Assembly (NCBI GenBank): GCA_030639955.1 | Contig: DAOWKH010000125.1 | Location: 1 to 9,959, forward strand | Length of the DNA: 9,959 nt | Reading direction: 5' to 3' | DNA from: Candidatus Omnitrophota bacterium | Lineage (GTDB): Bacteria; Omnitrophota; 4484-213 | Shown here: piece after piece, positions 6,362 to 9,959 of the stretch | How the letters are laid out: each line of letters starts with the position of its first letter | How positions within the stretch are numbered: the first letter of the stretch is position 1 | Made by a program: the position numbers and the translations under genes | Notes under the pieces: generated by a model | The model's database searches: none | What the model saw: only the letters and a program-made list of their open reading frames with translations | Told to the model about the DNA's origin: nothing

Positions 6362-6390
6362 TTGTTTTTCCCCCTAAAATATGGTATATT
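6362..6390 (+). promoter_or_regulatory. Promoter of the riboswitch transcript
   Basis: TTGTTT (6362-6367), a 17-base spacer and TATATT (6385-6390), with TGG directly before the -10 giving an extended -10. Transcription would start near 6397, at the beginning of the aptamer closing stem. Confidence 0.6.
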
Positions 6391-6394
6391 TATA

Positions 6395-6525
6395 GTAGAG
6401 GCTGATACCCGAAAAGGCAATTCCCCGACGTGTCCGCCGTAGCCTTGGCGAAGGCGGAAGCTTTAACGTAGGGGGAACGCAAAGCTACGGAGTCGCCAAT
6501 TATGACGAAAAAGCCGAGCTACCGA
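6395..6525 (+). ncRNA. GEMM-type cyclic dinucleotide riboswitch aptamer
   Basis: The hallmarks appear in order: AAAAGGCAA (6412-6420), first-hairpin strands CCCC (6423-6426) and GGGG (6472-6475), the invariant ACGCAAAGC (6477-6485), CTACGG, and the 3' tail AGCCGAGCTACCGA (6512-6525). The closing stem can form from GTAG and GGCT (6395-6398, 6400-6403) with AGCC and CTAC (6512-6515, 6519-6522). In the Vibrio Vc2 numbering known for this family, the base aligned to G20 is A6415; A there is the signature of the GEMM-Ib subclass that binds 3',3'-cAMP-GMP. Core bases A26 and the G before ACGCAAAGC also look changed (U and A). The first hairpin is lengthened by a palindromic insertion. The only gene downstream encodes a secreted giant protein, a typical target class. 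Class is sure; ligand is not. Confidence 0.88.
6433..6458. repeat. Palindromic element inserted in the first riboswitch hairpin
   Basis: TCCGCC (6433-6438) faces GGCGGA (6453-6458). It extends the CCCC/GGGG and ACG/CGT (6428-6430 with 6467-6469) stem where family members normally have a short GNRA-capped loop. It is the same palindrome class as TCCGCCTTAGGCGGA at 155-169. Confidence 0.8.
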
Positions 6526-6580
6526 GAAAGCAGTTTTGCAAGATTTCTTGCATATTCTTAGTAGTTCGGTTTTTTATTTA
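6514..6580 (+). terminator. Intrinsic terminator, mutually exclusive with the aptamer closing stem
   Basis: CCGAGCTAC (6514-6522) pairs along its whole length with GTAGTTCGG (6561-6569), allowing one G-U pair. An inner AGAA/TTCT and a GCAAG/CTTGC hairpin (6538-6551) continue the stem, and TTTTTT (6570-6575) follows. The 5' arm is the 3' strand of the riboswitch closing stem, so ligand binding should block the terminator and turn expression on. Confidence 0.85.
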
Positions 6581-6621
6581 TGTGCTTAATAACAAGTTTT
6601 AAAAAGGTATAAAAGAAATGC

Positions 6622-6650
6622 TTGACAAAGAGTTAGAAAAGTGGTAAAAT
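6622..6650 (+). promoter_or_regulatory. Near-consensus sigma-70 promoter abutting the giant gene
   Basis: TTGACA (6622-6627), exactly 17 bases, then TAAAAT (6645-6650). Initiation 5-8 bases later falls at or just inside the ATG at 6655, so the transcript would be leaderless or would use the ATG at 6673. It lies downstream of the riboswitch and would bypass it. Confidence 0.6.
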
Positions 6651-6654
6651 TAAA

Positions 6655-9600
6655 ATGCTAAAAAAGACAGATATGAAAAAGAAAAAAGACAACAATTTGG
6701 AAGAAAGTGAACCTGTAAAAACAGAGATGTCTGCAAACGAGACATCTCTGTTTTTTTTAAGGGCAGAAACCAAAAAAAGAATAAAGAGAATTATTCGCAA
6801 GTCCATCTGCCTAACAATTATCTTTACTTTCTTAGTTGAAAACATTTCTTTTTCCAATCCGGATATATTTAGCGGAAAGTGGAGATTAAGAAGGCGTCCG
6901 CCTGAAGCGTCCGCCTCTTCTTTAACGCAGCCAGTAATAGCAAAAGTCATAAATGTTAGTTTTGATGATTCGGAGTTACTTACCTCAGTGCTTAATCCAA
7001 CTCGCGAGCTTACTGATGAAGAAAAAAAAGCTGCCGAAGCAGTAGAAAAAATTAAAGAGTTTCTCGAAGAATTTGCCATCCAAAAAGATGGCAATTTTTA
7101 TTTTGATAGTCCAGAAAAAATAGAAACTTACAATCAGTTGCTTGAAGTATATAATGCCGCAGTTGAAGAATATAACGAAGCCAAAGAAGAAGGCAAGCCA
7201 GAATTAGAAGAGATTCCAGCGATTGAACTTCCAATAATGAGTGAGGCGAAACCTCGCTCAAAGAGTATGAAGGAGGTTTCGCCTCGCTCAAAGAGTACCC
7301 GAGGCACAAAGGTATTTTCGCCTTACAAGCCCCTTCCTCCTCCGCCAGTCCCTTCTGTTCCTGAACAGGAAAAACAAATACCTTCCTCGGAAGCAGAACA
7401 AGACCCTCGATATAAGGATGTCATCAAAAATGGTATTGAGATGAAGATGATTACCGATGACGATGGTAGTAAACTCTACTATGCCCAGGATGGAGATACT
7501 TATAAACTCTGCATAAGAGAAGACACTGAAGGCGGAGTTACCGAATGGTTACCTCACAAGATAACCTATGAAAAAGGAGACGAATATCACGAATACGACA
7601 TAGACGGCAATCCGGTGAGGAGTGATACCCCTGAATATACCCTTGAGCGTGATGCTTTGACCGGAGAATATACTGTCTTTGATAAAGAAAGCGAAAAAAC
7701 CACAACTTATGATGAAGAAGATAGGGTTGTCAAAGATTCAAAAGACATCCCCTACACCTATAGCGAAGATGATCCCACTGTAGGTGTCGCCCCAGACGGC
7801 TCTAAGATTCTCTACAAGGAAGACGAAGAAGGAAAGTTCATTTATGACGGCAGTGTCGCTGATGATGGCACTACTTGGGATGCAAAAGGCAGACTTGCTA
7901 AGAATTCCAATGGTATACCCTACACCTACAGCGAAGATAATCCTACCATTGGTACTGGCTCAGACGGCTCCCAACTCACCTACAGTAAAGATGAAGATGG
8001 AAATTATAACCTAATCAGCACGAAAGACAAAGACGGCGACATTACCAATTTTGCTAAAGATAACCGGATAACCTCCACTGTTAAGGATGGGGTAACTGTA
8101 GAATACACCTATGATGAAAGTGGCTTAGGCACAGGAGATAAACCCGGTTACTGTATTCAATATGATGAAGAGGGAAATATTATATACCAGGAAACCCTGG
8201 ATTATAAAGCAGATTACACAAATAATACTTACTATGACAAAGAAAGTGGGAATACCTACAACTTAGACAGCCTTGATTCAGACCATCCTATTCTGCTCAA
8301 AGACAAGGATGGAATTACATACACTCGCAAGAAAGAAGGCGGTTATTGGATAGACGAAGGCAGCGATGGCCGCAAAATAATCTATGGAGATAACTGGACA
8401 AAACATGTTGACTCGCCGGGAATAGAAGATGGAGGAGTATGGACATACTTTGACAATGGAACAACTACATTTGAGGGATATGATGGATTATCTCGTCGGG
8501 AATATGACAAAGACGGAGAACTTATAAAGGGTATATTTATTATTCCTCCTAAAACAGAGGAAATTATCGAAGAAGCCGAAGATGTTCTTGAAGAAGAAAT
8601 ACCCGAGTTATTAGAATCTGAATATCAACCTGTTAAGATACCTGAAGGAATATTTGGCTATAACACCATTAATGAATTCCTTGCCGCTGTTAAGGTAAAA
8701 TTAGATACAGGTGGGAAACTTACTTCTGAAGAGCTAACCGAAGTAGCTGAGCTTAATATAGAAGGCCTTTCTGATGAAGAAAAGGATTTATTAAATTCAA
8801 TATTAAACAATTTTGAAGAAGAAACCGAAGAACCCTCTGAAGTTAGCTCGCCTTCTGAAGAAGATAAATCTTCTAAATCTTGGTGGGATGGATTTTGGAA
8901 TAGGGTGAAGGTTATTGCCTCCTGTGCTGTAGGGACAGTAACCGGAGCTCTCAATCCTGTAGGAACAGCTCTATTAAATACTTTACTACCGTTGCATTCT
9001 AAGAAAAGTTCCCAACCTCTAACTAAACAATCTTCAGAGCAAACCTCTCCATTTATCGCAAATGGATTCTTCTGGGGACAACCAGAGCTAGAAAACTTCT
9101 TTGCCAATAATTACTATAATTATTTAACTGCCAAGCAAGAACCTTCATTAGAGGAAAGATACGAAGTATTTCAAGAAAAGGTTCTCCGGGGAGAGATTTC
9201 TGTTGAGGTTAGTGAAACAAATGATATCGCCAAGGTTTTAGGGATAGGCGACTCCGATTCTTCGTTAGAACAAGGTATAAAGGAAGCAGTTGGCGAACCT
9301 TCAGAAGTGGATGAGATAGATGAGATATTTAATGAGGAAGCAGCCAAAGACCCCGACCCAAACCCTGAAGGTGTGCTTACTCCTGAGGAACTGAGTGAGG
9401 AAATACAGAAAGCGAATGATAAATACGATGTAGTTGTAGATAAATATAGACAACACGATGACAAAACCGGACAGGATTATATTAATCTTGAAGGAAGGCA
9501 AGCAATCGACAAAGCATATGAGACCTATAAGAAAGATATGGAGGCATTAAAGGCGAAGGATATTCGAAATCCCGACACAGGTCTTAATTTGAAATATACA

Positions 9601-9959
9601 TATGACAAGGATGACAACCTCTCTAAGATTACCTATAAGAGAGATAATGGAACCACAGTTTTAACTGAACATCATAAGGACAACAAAGTTACCTATAAGG
9701 ATAGCAGCGGAAAAACCATTCAAACAGAAATAACTAAGAAAGTGGGCAACACTTCAATAACAGAGATTTATAAAGGGCATAAGTCAGGCAAGCCTATGCG
9801 GACAGAAGTAACCACGGAGGAAGGCAATATTCTAACAACAAAGATTTATAAAGGAAGTCCATCCGGCAATCCTATTGCTACCAAGACCTATAAGCTTAAT
9901 CCCATAACAGAAAAATACGAACTTGTAAGTAAGATAAAAACAGTAAACATTGATGGTAA
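6655..9959 (+). CDS. Giant secreted acidic YD-like repeat protein (3' end outside window)
   Basis: The frame is open for 1101 codons to the window edge; the final TAA is not in this frame. I do not recognise a named family. Seen in order: a basic N-terminus with a membrane or signal segment near residues 51-67 (ICLTIIFTFLVENISFS), a charged likely coiled-coil stretch (about 118-188), a Pro-rich linker (about 219-250), and Asp/Gly/Tyr-rich YD-like repeats (about 263-622). These are followed by an acidic helical part, a hydrophobic stretch (about 751-780) after SWWDGFWNRV, more charged helices, and again YD-like and YKG-SG repeats from about 977. I infer a cell-surface or exported structural protein. 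The start is uncertain: ATG 6655, 6673 and 6727 are in frame, none with a good ribosome site. A terminator hairpin lies within codons 22-35. The upstream riboswitch predicts cyclic-dinucleotide control. Confidence 0.85.
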   Translation, partial: MLKKTDMKKKKDNNLEESEPVKTEMSANETSLFFLRAETKKRIKRIIRKSICLTIIFTFLVENISFSNPDIFSGKWRLRRRPPEASASSLTQPVIAKVINVSFDDSELLTSVLNPTRELTDEEKKAAEAVEKIKEFLEEFAIQKDGNFYFDSPEKIETYNQLLEVYNAAVEEYNEAKEEGKPELEEIPAIELPIMSEAKPRSKSMKEVSPRSKSTRGTKVFSPYKPLPPPPVPSVPEQEKQIPSSEAEQDPRYKDVIKNGIEMKMITDDDGSKLYYAQDGDTYKLCIREDTEGGVTEWLPHKITYEKGDEYHEYDIDGNPVRSDTPEYTLERDALTGEYTVFDKESEKTTTYDEEDRVVKDSKDIPYTYSEDDPTVGVAPDGSKILYKEDEEGKFIYDGSVADDGTTWDAKGRLAKNSNGIPYTYSEDNPTIGTGSDGSQLTYSKDEDGNYNLISTKDKDGDITNFAKDNRITSTVKDGVTVEYTYDESGLGTGDKPGYCIQYDEEGNIIYQETLDYKADYTNNTYYDKESGNTYNLDSLDSDHPILLKDKDGITYTRKKEGGYWIDEGSDGRKIIYGDNWTKHVDSPGIEDGGVWTYFDNGTTTFEGYDGLSRREYDKDGELIKGIFIIPPKTEEIIEEAEDVLEEEIPELLESEYQPVKIPEGIFGYNTINEFLAAVKVKLDTGGKLTSEELTEVAELNIEGLSDEEKDLLNSILNNFEEETEEPSEVSSPSEEDKSSKSWWDGFWNRVKVIASCAVGTVTGALNPVGTALLNTLLPLHSKKSSQPLTKQSSEQTSPFIANGFFWGQPELENFFANNYYNYLTAKQEPSLEERYEVFQEKVLRGEISVEVSETNDIAKVLGIGDSDSSLEQGIKEAVGEPSEVDEIDEIFNEEAAKDPDPNPEGVLTPEELSEEIQKANDKYDVVVDKYRQHDDKTGQDYINLEGRQAIDKAYETYKKDMEALKAKDIRNPDTGLNLKYTYDKDDNLSKITYKRDNGTTVLTEHHKDNKVTYKDSSGKTIQTEITKKVGNTSITEIYKGHKSGKPMRTEVTTEEGNILTTKIYKGSPSGNPIATKTYKLNPITEKYELVSKIKTVNIDG
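6717..6758 (+). terminator. Perfect hairpin plus T8 inside the 5' coding region
   Basis: ACAGAGATGTCT (6721-6732) pairs perfectly with AGACATCTCTGT (6740-6751) over a 7-base loop. Flanking As and Ts extend the stem to 16 pairs, and eight Ts run 6751-6758. The A-tract on the other side makes it terminator-like on both strands. It is translated in frame as part of the giant protein. Confidence 0.8.
6892..6916 (+). repeat. In-frame GC-rich repeat after the signal segment
   Basis: GCGTCCGCCT occurs twice (6894-6903 and 6907-6916, period 13), with GGCG at the left facing CGCC at the right. It encodes RRRPPEASAS directly after the predicted export signal, in otherwise AT-rich sequence. It resembles the other palindromic insertions by composition. 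Confidence 0.7.
7243..7297 (+). repeat. In-frame inverted and direct repeat (codes KPRSKS, SPRSKS)
   Basis: GAGGCGAAACCTC (7243-7255) and GAGGTTTCGCCTC (7273-7285) are perfect 13-base inverted repeats. CCTCGCTCAAAGAGTA is repeated directly at 7252-7267 and 7282-7297 with a 30-base period. They lie in frame before the Pro-rich linker and add a basic Ser/Arg/Lys patch to an acidic protein. Confidence 0.85.
7747..8139 (+). repeat. Diverged coding repeats of the YD-like region
   Basis: The units beginning IPYTYSEDDPTVG (7747) and IPYTYSEDNPTIG (7915) are 168 bases (56 residues) apart and strongly alike in protein and DNA. A weaker third unit, VEYTYDESGLGTG, begins about 61 residues later at 8098. 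Each carries a downstream DGS- or DEEG-type turn, consistent with beta-rich repeats that grew by duplication. Confidence 0.75.
9766..9894 (+). repeat. YKG-SG-P coding repeats near the window end
   Basis: EIYKGHKSGKPMRTEV, then KIYKGSPSGNPIATKT, recur with a spacing of about 27 residues, each preceded by a Thr-rich strand. A repeat series probably continues beyond the window. Confidence 0.65.

Noticed and set aside
7747..8139. CRISPR-like array
   Set aside because: The repeats are long, diverged, in frame and coding, without uniform short spacers.
6633..9501. Minus-strand and alternate-frame ORFs inside the giant gene (e.g. 6633-7094, 8658-9107, 9171-9464, 7784-8014)
   Set aside because: They are shadows of a continuous + strand frame. 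They are low-complexity (Ser- or Phe-rich), without ribosome sites or motifs.
9957..9959. TAA at the window end as the stop of the giant gene
   Set aside because: The gene's frame reads ATT GAT GGT AA at the edge, so the TAA is out of frame and the gene continues.

Overview
The window looks like a chromosomal piece of an uncultured Gram-negative bacterium, most plausibly Candidatus Omnitrophota or a similar repeat-rich candidate phylum. This is inference from three things: many short GC-rich palindromes (CCGCC...GGCGG type) between and inside genes, including the in-frame peptide AYAEASAGRP; a decayed four-helix-bundle (S23/IVP-like) gene; and a giant repetitive secreted protein. The standard bacterial code fits, with no sign of UGA reassignment. 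All supported genes are on the + strand.

Layout. 1-199 is a copy of an approximately 200-bp palindromic element. 226-1585 is an AT-rich pair: a 92-codon ORF, possibly the 3' remnant of a restriction endonuclease, overlapping a D12-class N6-adenine DNA methyltransferase. 1586-1679 is a palindrome-rich spacer. 1680-2915 is apgM (cofactor-independent phosphoglycerate mutase) carrying an in-frame palindrome insertion. 2918-3116 is a second, complete copy of the element. 3124-5875 is a tightly packed ddl-ftsQ-ftsA block of the division and cell-wall (dcw) cluster, with ATGA stop/start overlaps. FtsA is short and ftsZ does not follow. Instead 5876-6350 holds an AT-rich, inverted-repeat-flanked, 5'-truncated four-helix-bundle gene.

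Regulatory core. 6362-6580 has a promoter, a GEMM-type cyclic dinucleotide riboswitch and an intrinsic terminator. The terminator's 5' arm is the 3' strand of the aptamer closing stem, so an ON switch is predicted. The aptamer has a palindromic element inserted in its first hairpin. It also has an A at the position that distinguishes cAMP-GMP (GEMM-Ib) from c-di-GMP aptamers. Next come a near-perfect sigma-70 promoter abutting an ATG, and a frame open from 6655 to the end of the window (1101 complete codons, no stop), encoding a secreted, acidic, YD-like repeat protein. A perfect terminator hairpin with eight Ts lies inside its first 40 codons.

How it fits together. ddl supplies D-Ala-D-Ala for peptidoglycan. 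FtsQ and FtsA are divisome parts. The giant protein is a likely surface or extracellular product under cyclic-dinucleotide control. The most unusual theme is one class of small palindromes invading intergenic DNA, protein-coding frames and a riboswitch hairpin within 10 kb.
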